From a virus: a stretch of DNA of 55,810 nucleotides. Location of the stretch: the IMG/VR virus record IMGVR_UViG_3300020395_000012, positions 1 to 55,810 of that record. The stretch is one strand, 5' to 3'. The notes below the pieces were generated by a model. It saw only the letters and a program-made list of their open reading frames with translations, was not told the DNA's origin and did not search any database. Shown one piece after another: positions 41,250 to 48,974 of this stretch. Every line of letters begins with the position of its first letter. The stretch's first letter is position 1. Made by a program: the position numbers and the translations under genes.

Positions 41250-43280
41250 TTAGAAACAACTATCTGTATTCGTTGTGCCAGTGTTTGTCAGGTTCGGAAC
41301 TTCAACCGTAGTTGGAGTCTGATTGAAAACTGTTGGTGTCAAACTATTTAGAGGTATAGTACCAGGTGGAGTTGTTCCAATTGGAGAAACCGTAACCTCA
41401 GGATTCACAATATTAATAACAGTTCCTGGTGTAGATGCTGGAATGGTAGAATTGTTTGAAGGTATAAAGAGCACGGGGATTTGTAAATCTATTGGTAAGA
41501 GAGTAGTATCAATCACCGTTCCTACACCAGTAACAGTATCAGTTAACGTTAAGTTAGTGATAGAAGGTACATTAGCACCAGCACCTATTATATTAACTGC
41601 TCCGAAGCATATTTCGCCTGTAGCATAGTTAACTGATCCAGCACTATCATTCGTATATACTTTCTTATTACCAGTGTTATAGAAGGTTCTTAACTTACCA
41701 AATCCATCGTCTTCAAATTGCTGATCGATACCTGGTCTATCAGCAGTCCTAAAGGTTCCTGATAATACGACAGGTTCCTTCTTACAAGAGTCACTAGCAC
41801 CACTATTACTTGGAGCACTATCATATAATTGACCACCAGTTGAAACACAATACGTGTTTGTTGAGTTAGTACCTGGTTTGATATACTTCAGAATTGTAGT
41901 TTGTAGTGAAACGTCACTTATACACTTGTCGGAAAGCACAATTGCCTTCTCAAAGTTCTGACTTCTAAAGGTAGAGTTAAAGTTATTAATCTGTGTCTGA
42001 GAAGCCCAATTAGTGATAGCATCATTAATATGGGTTTTTATATCAGATGTACTAGAACCGCAACCAGTATCATACTGTGCAAAGATCTTATTGTAGATAT
42101 AGATCTGATCTGGATCAACGACAACAGGGTCAATTGATGCCATAGCGTATTTTCTTAAATCTGCTGCTACTTCTTTCTTAGTTTGGTCATTAAGTAATGA
42201 TCCAGTCTTAGTTTTGATTGCAACGAAAACTTTACCGTAAATTGGAGGATTTAAAGCATCTCCACCATATGCAACAACGGAATCAGCATTAGAATAAACT
42301 TTTTTAGTAATAACAGCATAATCTTGTGCTGTTACTGCTCTATACTGTGCAGAGTAGTATCTTGGAGCATTATATTTAATAGATTCAGGTGATTCTGCAA
42401 CAGATCCCAGTTGTGACCTGTCTTTTGTTGTAAGATCTACTGAATTTGGTCCATAAGCAACTCCTAAATTATCCCTCATAGTACCAACGAAGGAGAATCC
42501 AGTTACCTCATTTGCTTCAATACCAGAAGTTACAAGATACTCAAGATCAACAACCTCACCATCTTTTAGTGCTCTACCAGCAGTATCATCACCAAACCTT
42601 ATCTCATACCTCATATCCTCGCCTTCAGAGAGGAAATAAACCCTTGTGGTAGCAGTTAGGTTGGTAACAGTATCAACCTTGTTATAGAGGTCAGAAGCAG
42701 TCGCAGACTCGTTTGCTTTTACCCTTACAGTTAAAGTATCAATATCAGCGTCTTCAGAAGGAACTTTATAATTTTGAGTTGCAAAAGTATTAACAACGTA
42801 GTTAAATCTGACAATAGTTCCTTCACGAATCATCAAATTGTCAAATTCGGCAAGTCCAGTGGTAGTATTAACAACTACAGTAGTATCTTGAAGAATATTC
42901 CAAATAAAATTACCACCAGTAGCAACTGCACCCTTAGATAGAGTTATACTACTTGGATATGCACCATTTGTCTTAACAGTCTGTACTTCAAGTTTAAGAC
43001 ATGCTTTTGATGAAGCAATTGACTTAGGAACATAATTTAACAGTTTAGCAATATTAACAATATTGTCTCTAACAGTGGCAGAAGGCAAAAATGCCTCATT
43101 CATTGCCATATTAGCATTAAATGCGGTATAATATGTGTTATACGCTAAAGTATCAATCAAATACGTCAGAGCAGAACCTTCAAAGTCATAATCAGTGAAC
43201 TCTGATCTGGTTCTAAGATAAGACTTAATCGATGCTTTTACATCATCAAAATCTAATGCTGTTAAATTATTCGGTTGCAT
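41250..43280 (-). CDS. gp6: Baseplate wedge protein gp6
   Basis: This 676-aa protein (T4 gp6 is 660 aa) has the family N-terminus: LTALDFDDVKASIKSYLRTR, FTDYDFEGSALTYLIDTLAY and NTYYTAFNANMAMNEAFLP, followed by NIVNIAKLLNYVPKS. gp6 dimers form the continuous ring linking wedges in the T4 baseplate. The last ~70 residues are Pro/Thr-rich (VSPIGTTPPGTIPLN) and look like an unstructured extension. The start overlaps the gp25 stop by one base, and the giant gene begins 4 nt after its stop, so the three are probably co-translated. Confidence 0.95.
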   Translation of the reverse strand: MQPNNLTALDFDDVKASIKSYLRTRSEFTDYDFEGSALTYLIDTLAYNTYYTAFNANMAMNEAFLPSATVRDNIVNIAKLLNYVPKSIASSKACLKLEVQTVKTNGAYPSSITLSKGAVATGGNFIWNILQDTTVVVNTTTGLAEFDNLMIREGTIVRFNYVVNTFATQNYKVPSEDADIDTLTVRVKANESATASDLYNKVDTVTNLTATTRVYFLSEGEDMRYEIRFGDDTAGRALKDGEVVDLEYLVTSGIEANEVTGFSFVGTMRDNLGVAYGPNSVDLTTKDRSQLGSVAESPESIKYNAPRYYSAQYRAVTAQDYAVITKKVYSNADSVVAYGGDALNPPIYGKVFVAIKTKTGSLLNDQTKKEVAADLRKYAMASIDPVVVDPDQIYIYNKIFAQYDTGCGSSTSDIKTHINDAITNWASQTQINNFNSTFRSQNFEKAIVLSDKCISDVSLQTTILKYIKPGTNSTNTYCVSTGGQLYDSAPSNSGASDSCKKEPVVLSGTFRTADRPGIDQQFEDDGFGKLRTFYNTGNKKVYTNDSAGSVNYATGEICFGAVNIIGAGANVPSITNLTLTDTVTGVGTVIDTTLLPIDLQIPVLFIPSNNSTIPASTPGTVINIVNPEVTVSPIGTTPPGTIPLNSLTPTVFNQTPTTVEVPNLTNTGTTNTDSCF

Positions 43281-43699
43281 TATTCAGGTCTCTTTAAGAC
43301 AAAGGAAATATTCTCAACAACGGGTTGCCCAACAATTTGGTATTCAACATCTATTCCAATAGCATTATCATCCCAAATAGGTTGTACGGATACTTCCGTG
43401 AGGGCAACTCTAGGTTCATACTGATTAATAGTATTTATGACTTCTTCTTGGATTTGATCAGCCACAAAGGGATCTAATGGTTCAAATAGTAATGTATATA
43501 CATTAGATCCAATTAAAGGTTGGAAAGGTTTCTCTCCAGGAGTAGTTAATATTAAATTCTTTATTGATTGTTTAATTGCATTATCATTCTTTACCACATT
43601 AACATCATCCGTGAAAGGATTTTTTCCCATCATCACGGCAATATCCTTAAAAGCACGAGACCTTTTCTGTTCGTTCCTTCCAATCTTCTTTAATGCCAT
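43280..43699 (-). CDS. gp25: Baseplate wedge protein gp25 (lysozyme-like fold)
   Basis: This 139-aa protein is close to T4 gp25 (132 aa) in length and carries the GEKPFQPLIGSNVYTLLFEP signature near residues 55-74 and EPRVALTEVSV near residue 94. gp25 belongs to the gpW/gp25 family, conserved in contractile injection machines, where it nucleates sheath attachment at the baseplate. The ATG overlaps the stop of the SET-domain gene as TAATG, and gp6 follows with a one-base overlap, the usual cyanophage gp25-gp6 pairing. Confidence 0.95.
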   Translation of the reverse strand: MALKKIGRNEQKRSRAFKDIAVMMGKNPFTDDVNVVKNDNAIKQSIKNLILTTPGEKPFQPLIGSNVYTLLFEPLDPFVADQIQEEVINTINQYEPRVALTEVSVQPIWDDNAIGIDVEYQIVGQPVVENISFVLKRPE

Positions 43700-43983
43700 T
43701 ATACCTTATAGAATGTATAGTTCAAAAACAATTCTTCCATAGGACCAATTGGTTTTATAACCTTTACATAATATTTATCGTCTACTTGGTATTTTTCGCA
43801 ATTAGGGAAGTTTGAATGATTCAAAAATCCTCCTAATGGTGTCCGAAATATTTCTTCACCTCTAATAAGGTGAGATAGACCCAATTCAGTTCCAACTTTA
43901 AGACTATTCCTTGAGAATATGCCTTGACCAGCAATAGGGCTGTTTGAAATAAACAACCCCTCTGGTAATGCCCTGTAAGTCAC
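43699..43983 (-). CDS. Minimal SET-domain protein (putative lysine methyltransferase)
   Basis: This 94-aa protein contains three core SET motifs in order: AGQGIFS (residues ~18-24, SAM-binding GxG), FLNHSNFPNCE (~54-64, the NHxxxPN signature) and EELFLNYTF (~83-91, the ELxxxY motif with a catalytic-type Tyr). Normal SET domains need about 110-130 residues plus flanking regions; here the region between the first two motifs is very short and there is no post-SET cysteine cluster. Family enzymes transfer methyl groups from SAM to protein lysines; the substrate is unknown. It lies between ho1 and gp25, with a CTAAATA motif just upstream. Confidence 0.75.
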   Translation of the reverse strand: MTYRALPEGLFISNSPIAGQGIFSRNSLKVGTELGLSHLIRGEEIFRTPLGGFLNHSNFPNCEKYQVDDKYYVKVIKPIGPMEELFLNYTFYKV

Positions 43984-44005
43984 ATTAACATATTATAGCT
44001 GGAAC

Positions 44006-44012
44006 TATTTAG
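44006..44012 (-). promoter_or_regulatory. Late-type promoter motif CTAAATA before the SET/gp25 genes
   Basis: CTAAATA on the minus strand, 22 nt upstream of the SET-domain ATG in the short gap after ho1. This heptamer is the variant late promoter reported for marine T4-like cyanophages. A second copy (44643-44649) lies inside the 46-aa gene, 51 nt before the ho1 ATG. Neither has been tested. Confidence 0.5.
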
Positions 44013-44591
44013 TTACGAATATGACTGCTCATACGCTTTTTGCTTTTTTAGTGCCTCTTGATGCACTCCCCACATTTCTTTAAAGAGTAATGTAGCAAAT
44101 TCATAAGCAGTTTCCACTTCACGTTGCATATCATCCTTTAATCTTCCACGGATCTTTGTTATCAATTCACCAGGATTATTAAATTCAAACATTTTACCAG
44201 ATCCAGGTACTCTTGCCTTTAACTGCTGACCACCCATAAGGTCTCCCATATGCCTTGTATAGCAGTGTGCCCAGACTCGTTCTGGTTCATGCCTTAATCC
44301 ATCTAAGTACGCTCTATAAGCGTATACAGAGTCCAATACGGCAGGAGGTTCTGATTCCTTCCATAACTCATCAAAATCCTCTTGTATCTGTGGTGCTCTT
44401 AAGAGATCTTCAAAACCTTTTAAAACACCTCCTTGTACTCCAATTTCCTCTAATGTCTGATATATGAGGTAAAGTTGGTACAAATAAGTTGCGTATGTCT
44501 CATGAGGACAACGACCACTGAATAAAATGCCAACAAAGGGTTGACTCTCTGCTTGTTTATGATGTTGTTGTGTTAATTCTTTTAAACTCAT
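44013..44591 (-). CDS. ho1: Heme oxygenase (biliverdin-forming)
   Basis: This 192-aa protein is a cyanophage-type heme oxygenase. It has the proximal-His region LTQQHHKQAESQPF (His11 aligns with the haem-ligating His of cyanobacterial HO1) and the distal-helix signature YTRHMGDLMGGQQL near residues 111-124 (cyanobacterial YTRYLGDLSGGQ). The enzyme opens haem to biliverdin IX-alpha with ferredoxin as reductant, the first step toward phycobilins; phage ho1 usually works with a phage bilin reductase (pebS or pcyA), which is not in this window. It is shorter than host HO1 (~240 aa). Its ATG overlaps the stop of the 46-aa gene (TAATG), so it is embedded in the late structural operon. Confidence 0.93.
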   Translation of the reverse strand: MSLKELTQQHHKQAESQPFVGILFSGRCPHETYATYLYQLYLIYQTLEEIGVQGGVLKGFEDLLRAPQIQEDFDELWKESEPPAVLDSVYAYRAYLDGLRHEPERVWAHCYTRHMGDLMGGQQLKARVPGSGKMFEFNNPGELITKIRGRLKDDMQREVETAYEFATLLFKEMWGVHQEALKKQKAYEQSYS

Positions 44592-44731
44592 TATCCTTGT
44601 CCTCTTGTGCGTTTTTTCGCATGATTGCGACTAGTAGCGGAATATTTAGTGTGTTTTCCATTCCCTTGACGGGTTTTCTTAGGTTTTGCCTCCACAAAAG
44701 TGTCGGGATTCCAATTTATTGATTTTGCCAT
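44591..44731 (-). CDS. 46-aa basic conserved phage protein
   Basis: The frame from ATG 44731 encodes a 46-residue protein starting MAKSINWNPDTFVEAKPKKT and ending in a strongly basic tail (NHAKKRTRGQG). The stop overlaps the ho1 ATG as TAATG and the start lies 8 nt after the PAAR-like gene, so spacing supports a real gene. Composition (about a third Lys/Arg/His, no hydrophobic core) suggests a nucleic-acid-binding or intrinsically disordered peptide. I believe similar peptides occur in other cyanophages, but no function is known to me. Confidence 0.75.
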   Translation of the reverse strand: MAKSINWNPDTFVEAKPKKTRQGNGKHTKYSATSRNHAKKRTRGQG

Positions 44732-44739
44732 AATTTAGG

Positions 44740-45288
44740 TTATTTTCCTACGTATACATTTGGACTAGCTGTTGCGACTAACGATGTGCATGGAAATGCA
44801 ACCGTTGTATCACCTAAAGGATCACTCATTCTACCTAAACGTAATGTTTGAACAAACACTGTTGCGGTAGTGGCGAATAGTTTACGAGCATGACCTACTG
44901 CTGCTTCTCTACCACCTGCAGTACCTACAGTACAATGCCATGCTGGTGTACTTACAGTACAAAAGCATTTAAAACCTACGGAAGTAGTTGTATGTTGTAC
45001 TGGAGTAGGATGGGGAATAAGCAAATCTTGGTCACAGATAGGCATTTTACCATTAATTATCACAGTACGCAAGTACGGACCAGCAGGTGTTTGAGAATGA
45101 GGTGGCCATATAGTAGTTGCATTCATTGCTGCAACTGGTTTTGGCACCACTTGAGGTGCTAAAGATGGGTGTGGACAAGGACTAAGTGTACCACCACCTA
45201 AACCTGGATGGTGTGATGATCCGCATCCTACTCCATGTCCACTATCAACTCCCATATAGAGAGCTGCTCCTAAAGGTGATCCTGCCAT
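44740..45288 (-). CDS. PAAR-like baseplate spike-tip protein
   Basis: This 182-aa protein is rich in Gly, Pro, Cys and His, with PAAR-like elements: an N-terminal Gly/His/Cys cluster (GVDSGHGVGCGSSHHPG), VIINGKMPICDQDLLIPH near residues 71-88 and LGRMSDPLGD near residues 150-159. PAAR proteins bind a metal ion at the needle point of contractile injection systems (T4 gp5.4). It is about twice the length of a single PAAR domain, so it may contain an extension or a degenerate second copy. It lies between the 801-aa virion protein and the gp25/gp6 wedge genes, consistent with a central spike role. The family call is moderate because the motifs are divergent. Confidence 0.6.
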   Translation of the reverse strand: MAGSPLGAALYMGVDSGHGVGCGSSHHPGLGGGTLSPCPHPSLAPQVVPKPVAAMNATTIWPPHSQTPAGPYLRTVIINGKMPICDQDLLIPHPTPVQHTTTSVGFKCFCTVSTPAWHCTVGTAGGREAAVGHARKLFATTATVFVQTLRLGRMSDPLGDTTVAFPCTSLVATASPNVYVGK

Positions 45289-45290
45289 AA

Positions 45291-47696
45291 TTACTGACTA
45301 TAAGGGTTACCGTATGCTGCTGTAGCATCTGCGACTTGTCGTGCAGATGCACTCAAGTCATTATACATGGGAAATGTGCCTGAACAAGACCATGCTTTAC
45401 AACCAGATCCCATAAGACTTGACATAGTATATGTAGTATTGTATGTCACACCAGTATCAGGATCCGTAGTTGAACCTCCAGTTCCAGGAGCAGGGGCAGT
45501 ACAACTAAAGTGAGTACATCCCGCAGTTACGGGAGTAGATGCTAATGTTACGTTAATTGTTGTTTTTCTTGTTGGATCTGGTCTATATTGACGGAGCATG
45601 TACTTTGTATACTCTGAAGCATGCGGAAGTTGACTTGTTGCACCTTGAACAGTCTCTACATACATCTCTTTACGCACATCATACTCAATCGCATTCTCTT
45701 GTGAGATATCATCTACGTCTTTTACACGCTGAGCTATATCTTCTTGCCTTGCAATTTCCCATTCATCCTTATATTTTCTATCAATATCAATGTCATTAAG
45801 GTACTGTAAGTCATATTGGACTTTAGTTTCCTCTTTATATTTGTCTGTAGCCGCTTTTGTGTACTTTTGTTGCGGTAATTTACTAACTCTATTACGATTA
45901 GGGTCTTCTTTTACCCTAAATGTCTCATCTGGTATCGTATAATCTTGTCTTTCGGGTGTTAAATCAATAGTATTTGATATATCTGTTCTATTTTCACCAG
46001 AAACACCAAAATCTGTGCCATATTCATCAATGGCATCCATTACTAATGTAGAATCTTCTTTATGTACTGTATTTCCAGCCTCATTAAAGATTGTAATAGA
46101 TTCTCTCTTCTCATCATTGATGACTGCGAACTGTGGAAGGTTCTCTGTACTGTATCCAGACCCTCCATCTTCCACTTTTATTGCCGTAAGTACACCATTT
46201 GTAAATTCTGCCTTAACTTTTGCTTGTCTTCCTGAGTCAATCAATGGTGGTGTAACAATTAATTCTGGCTCTCTTCCTTGTATATTTTGAGCAAGCCACC
46301 CAGATCCTCCATCTACGATAGAAACGCCAGAAAGTACTCCATTTGTTAAATTTGGGGTGATTTTTGGTTGTTTTAGGGTCGAAAATATGTTTGGAGCGTT
46401 TTTATCTACGTCTGCGGTGCAATATTGGATACTTTTGTTCAAAAATTCGTATTTTCCGACTAAAATTGCCCTTTCTGCTATACCTTTACCCGCTTTTGCG
46501 GTAATTACGTGATTTCTTGAGCTAGTATACTGTGTATCCTTCGCAAAATCGCTACCATTTCCATCTAAGTAAATTATATGATATGGGAAGTTATCTAAGT
46601 CAGTAGTGAACACTCTATTGATAGTATGACCGTTAATTGTGTCTCCTGCTCTTAAAACGTCAAAACCTGTCTGTCCTTCAGTTGCCTGATACGGACCAAC
46701 ACCAGTAATCTTCAATGTTACCTGTAAAGTAGTAGTCGTATTGTCATAATGAGTTACTAAGTACTGTAAATTGAACGTATCATTGACAGCATAACCAGTT
46801 CCAGGATTCAAAACCTCTGTTGGTTCCCATTTTGTGCCTGTAAAGACAGTAGAACTACCAGAATCGTCAAAAATAGGGTAAATATTGAATTTTATACGTA
46901 ATCCAGTCTTATTATTACCTGTATCGTTGATTTCAAAGACCTGAAAGTCGTTAAATGACTCGTCTCCACTAACCCAAGGGTTTTGGGTCGATGAATAGAT
47001 TATACCAGAGACTTCATCTTGATTCCAAGCGTCAGTATAAGTGGTTCCGTCGGCAGAGAGGCTGAAATCAGTGAGTCCATTAGGTATCGTGGTGGATAAA
47101 GAGTCGTATGAGAACGCTAATTTATTCTTATCACTCCCAAACCCGAATAATGTGGGGTGGGGGCAGTCTGAATCTCCAGTTAGGTCATCGTCTCCCTCTA
47201 CGGTATAAGATAATGTGGTGCTCGCGGGGGTGCACGTAAATCCAGTACAAGGATGACACTCAGAAGATGATGTCATACTTCCATCATCACCAGTGGTTAC
47301 CTCGTCTTCGATATAAAAACAAGGACTACCTATGATGCCCTGTTTGTCGCTTGTATCATATAAGTATGAAAACCATGTATCAGAGAACCCATAATCAAAG
47401 GATAACTCACCAGGATACCAATCATATGCTAATATACATTCACCATCCTCAGGATCTGCTCTCCATAGTTTTCCACAGTTAGACGCATTCTGTATCTGAG
47501 GAGATCCGCTTGAGTTACAAATCTGAGTGGAAGGGTACATTACTACGCTACCTTCCCTTCCAGGTATGTTGTAACTACCATTAGTTCGGATTACATTCAG
47601 AGGATACTCAGTAAATTCTATACTTACACCAGCACCTGTACCAGGCTGAAAGTAATAACATGAAGTAGTACCTCTATTACCAGGTTTACAACCCAT
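45291..47696 (-). CDS. Cysteine-rich 801-aa virion protein, possible hub/spike component
   Basis: No T4 homologue is recognised. The N-terminal ~170 residues are rich in Cys, Tyr, Trp and Gly (MGCKPGNRGTTSCYYFQPG, SSECHPCTGFTCTPASTT). Residues ~455-525 hold two GGSGW/GGSGY repeats of the kind in neighbouring fibre proteins. Residues ~590-690 are charged and helical (DKYKEETKVQYDLQYLND), and the C-terminus again has paired cysteines (AGCTHFSC, GCKAWSC). It starts inside the end of the 104-aa gene (11-nt overlap) and ends 2 nt before the PAAR-like gene. Position suggests a hub or spike-associated protein; this is inference. Confidence 0.75.
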   Translation of the reverse strand: MGCKPGNRGTTSCYYFQPGTGAGVSIEFTEYPLNVIRTNGSYNIPGREGSVVMYPSTQICNSSGSPQIQNASNCGKLWRADPEDGECILAYDWYPGELSFDYGFSDTWFSYLYDTSDKQGIIGSPCFYIEDEVTTGDDGSMTSSSECHPCTGFTCTPASTTLSYTVEGDDDLTGDSDCPHPTLFGFGSDKNKLAFSYDSLSTTIPNGLTDFSLSADGTTYTDAWNQDEVSGIIYSSTQNPWVSGDESFNDFQVFEINDTGNNKTGLRIKFNIYPIFDDSGSSTVFTGTKWEPTEVLNPGTGYAVNDTFNLQYLVTHYDNTTTTLQVTLKITGVGPYQATEGQTGFDVLRAGDTINGHTINRVFTTDLDNFPYHIIYLDGNGSDFAKDTQYTSSRNHVITAKAGKGIAERAILVGKYEFLNKSIQYCTADVDKNAPNIFSTLKQPKITPNLTNGVLSGVSIVDGGSGWLAQNIQGREPELIVTPPLIDSGRQAKVKAEFTNGVLTAIKVEDGGSGYSTENLPQFAVINDEKRESITIFNEAGNTVHKEDSTLVMDAIDEYGTDFGVSGENRTDISNTIDLTPERQDYTIPDETFRVKEDPNRNRVSKLPQQKYTKAATDKYKEETKVQYDLQYLNDIDIDRKYKDEWEIARQEDIAQRVKDVDDISQENAIEYDVRKEMYVETVQGATSQLPHASEYTKYMLRQYRPDPTRKTTINVTLASTPVTAGCTHFSCTAPAPGTGGSTTDPDTGVTYNTTYTMSSLMGSGCKAWSCSGTFPMYNDLSASARQVADATAAYGNPYSQ

Positions 47697-48000
47697 TTAT
47701 CTTTTCCTCTAAAGCAGTAAGTCTTTTACCATGATCTGTAGAAGGTGCCTTATGTGCCATTGCTTCTAATTTCTCTATCCTACGATATATTTCATCGTAG
47801 TTCTGTTTAATATTTAGATACTCCTCATACCCTTTAGGCTTGTACAAAACCTTATCTGGGGTAGGTATTGCCTCAGTGTACTTTACTAACTCTGCAAGAC
47901 GCTCTGAGAGACCTTTGATGCACTCATTGATAATCTCATGTGCTTCATTATTGTCTTCCCAAGGGTTATACTCAGTAATGTTCTGATTAGGATCACTCAT
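47686..48000 (-). CDS. Small helical phage protein, function unknown
   Basis: This 104-aa protein has an N-terminal NITEYNPWEDNNEAHEIINE segment and two helical stretches, the last (YDEIYRRIEKLEAMAHKA, then RLTALEEKINGL) likely coiled coil. Its start overlaps the end of the AbrB-like gene by 8 nt and its end overlaps the 801-aa gene by 11 nt, so it belongs to the virion operon. A small coiled-coil assembly factor or baseplate accessory is plausible; no family is recognised. Confidence 0.8.
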   Translation of the reverse strand: MSDPNQNITEYNPWEDNNEAHEIINECIKGLSERLAELVKYTEAIPTPDKVLYKPKGYEEYLNIKQNYDEIYRRIEKLEAMAHKAPSTDHGKRLTALEEKINGL

Positions 48001-48157
48001 CTGTCTTTTTAAAGGTCAATGTATCATCATTTATTAGTTCATAATCTAATTCATCACCAACTCTCCAACCTAATTCTTCTATTAAGGTATCTGGTATAGT
48101 AATGACTGTTTCTCCGAATTCATTTTCCTCAAGAGAAACGGTAAATCTGTGTGACAT
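47993..48157 (-). CDS. 54-aa AbrB/SpoVT-like protein
   Basis: The frame from ATG 48157 encodes MSHRFTVSLEENEFGETVIT followed by IPDTLIEELGWRVGDELDYE and a short beta end. The pattern 'T-I-P-x-x-L-x-x-E-L-G-W-x-x-G-D-x-L' matches the swapped-hairpin AbrB/MazE fold, which binds DNA as a dimer. At 54 aa it is essentially one domain with no toxin-binding tail. It starts 3 nt after the 71-aa gene and overlaps the next by 8 nt. A small transcription regulator of late or host genes, or an orphan antitoxin, is possible; no toxin partner is visible. Confidence 0.7.
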   Translation of the reverse strand: MSHRFTVSLEENEFGETVITIPDTLIEELGWRVGDELDYELINDDTLTFKKTDE

Positions 48158-48160
48158 ATC

Positions 48161-48376
48161 TCATAGGCGATTAACTTGACTGTTTCGCTTGGGATGCGTG
48201 TTACACCAGTTCTCCCATGCTTTTACAACGTCTTTAACATCATTTATAATACCAGCACTTACACAATAGTCAGCACACTCGTACATACGAGGATCTAAGT
48301 ACCCTTCGCTCCTGAGCAATTGCTCTAAGATCCATGTGCGATTGTCTTGTCTGTCTTGGCGAAACTCTGGTGGCAT
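48161..48376 (-). CDS. 71-aa conserved phage protein, function unknown
   Basis: The sequence includes RTWILEQLLRSEGYLDPRMY and ADYCVSAGIINDVKDVVKAW, a compact helical protein of a kind I associate with cyanophages, with no known function. A GAGGTAA ribosome-binding site lies just before the ATG and a TATAAATT late-promoter-like motif 28 nt upstream. It is the first gene of the block that continues into the virion genes, so it probably marks the start of a late operon. Confidence 0.8.
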   Translation of the reverse strand: MPPEFRQDRQDNRTWILEQLLRSEGYLDPRMYECADYCVSAGIINDVKDVVKAWENWCNTHPKRNSQVNRL

Positions 48377-48403
48377 TTTTTACCTCGGAAAAATTTTTAA
48401 AAT

Positions 48404-48411
48404 AATTTATA
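48404..48411 (-). promoter_or_regulatory. Probable late promoter (TATAAATT) at the head of the virion block
   Basis: The minus strand reads TATAAATT, one base from the T4 late consensus, 27 nt before the ATG of the 71-aa gene. Location at the junction between small accessory genes and virion genes fits a late promoter. The mismatch at the last base lowers confidence. Confidence 0.45.
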
Positions 48412-48547
48412 TATCAATAGCGTTTGGGAACCTTTGTAGGTTAGGGTCTCTATCTTTTTTAATATAAGGGGCGGGATAGGGCCGGATCAACGGGCGAGAT
48501 CCCTTGGTATAACTGTCATCTCGACTGTTTTCTTTATACTTAGTGAG
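48407..48547 (-). other. GC-rich open frame of 46 codons without a start codon
   Basis: Between the terminator at 48581 and the 71-aa gene (about 240 bases with no normal gene) one minus frame is open from an in-frame TAA at 48548-48550 to a TAA at 48407. It reads LTKYKENSRDDSYTKGSRPL then IRPYPAPYIKKDRDPNLQRF and PNAIDI. It has no ATG or GTG; the only TTG is codon 20. The core (CGC, CCG, CGG, CCC, GCC codons) is much richer in GC than its surroundings. The peptide looks protein-like, so it may be a gene remnant or the tail of a gene whose start was lost, but chance cannot be excluded. A GGATC/GATCC inverted repeat lies in the same GC-rich core. Confidence 0.35.
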
Positions 48548-48580
48548 TTAATTAACTGTCTTGTGTGTTACATAGGCAAT

Positions 48581-48608
48581 AAAAAAGGGAGTGCTTGTTA
48601 ACACTCCC
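48581..48608 (-). terminator. Rho-independent terminator closing the small-gene block
   Basis: On the minus strand GGGAGTG and CACTCCC form a 7-bp stem with loop TTAACAAG, followed by TTTTTT. It lies 10 nt after the 76-aa gene and separates accessory from virion genes. The loop contains a -35-like TTAACA, but I see no convincing -10 at the right distance. Confidence 0.9.
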
Positions 48609-48617
48609 ATTCTAACA

Positions 48618-48848
48618 TTATGCTGCTAAATTGTCAAGAACTGTCTGGGAGACTTCAGAGACATTGTTAACACCTTGCAACCACTTATTAATGTGCCTAG
48701 ATGTTGTTTTGCTCCAAAATCTTTCAGTTCTAACATAACCTTTGCTTGGCAAATATGCTGCAACTGGTGTTCTATAACTGAAGAAGATTTGTGTTCCGTC
48801 GTTGATAGAAACCTCTGTCTGATTTGCTGCAATGGGTGTTAGTTTCAT
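48618..48848 (-). CDS. 76-aa conserved phage protein (DUF8033-like), function unknown
   Basis: The protein contains DGTQIFFSYRTPVAAYLPSK near residues 17-36 and KTTSRHINKWLQG near 47-59, a beta-rich small domain I recognise as widespread in cyanophages and resembling DUF8033, with no assigned function. It has its own sigma-70-type promoter (48881-48909) and a terminator directly after it, so it is a single-gene unit, suggesting early or middle expression at high level. Confidence 0.8.
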   Translation of the reverse strand: MKLTPIAANQTEVSINDGTQIFFSYRTPVAAYLPSKGYVRTERFWSKTTSRHINKWLQGVNNVSEVSQTVLDNLAA

Positions 48849-48880
48849 AAGGATTAATCCCCTGATTGATTTATATTAAT

Positions 48881-48909
48881 ATAATACATGATTTCCATGT
48901 ACTTATCAA
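48881..48909 (-). promoter_or_regulatory. Sigma-70-type promoter for the 76-aa gene
   Basis: On the minus strand TTGATA (48909-48904), 17 nt, then TATTAT (48886-48881). The predicted start leaves a leader of about 26 nt before the ATG at 48848. It lies in the 126-nt gap after the 66-aa gene, where I see nothing else coding. Confidence 0.75.
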
Positions 48910-48974
48910 CAACCCTTGTGCCACTTTGTTGACTGTCACACCTTATGTGTTACTTAGTGGCATTACAGTTTGTG

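Noticed and set aside
48594-48601. Third promoter with its -35 in a terminator loop (TTAACA)
   Set aside because: No acceptable -10 hexamer is found 15-19 nt downstream, so I did not annotate a promoter.
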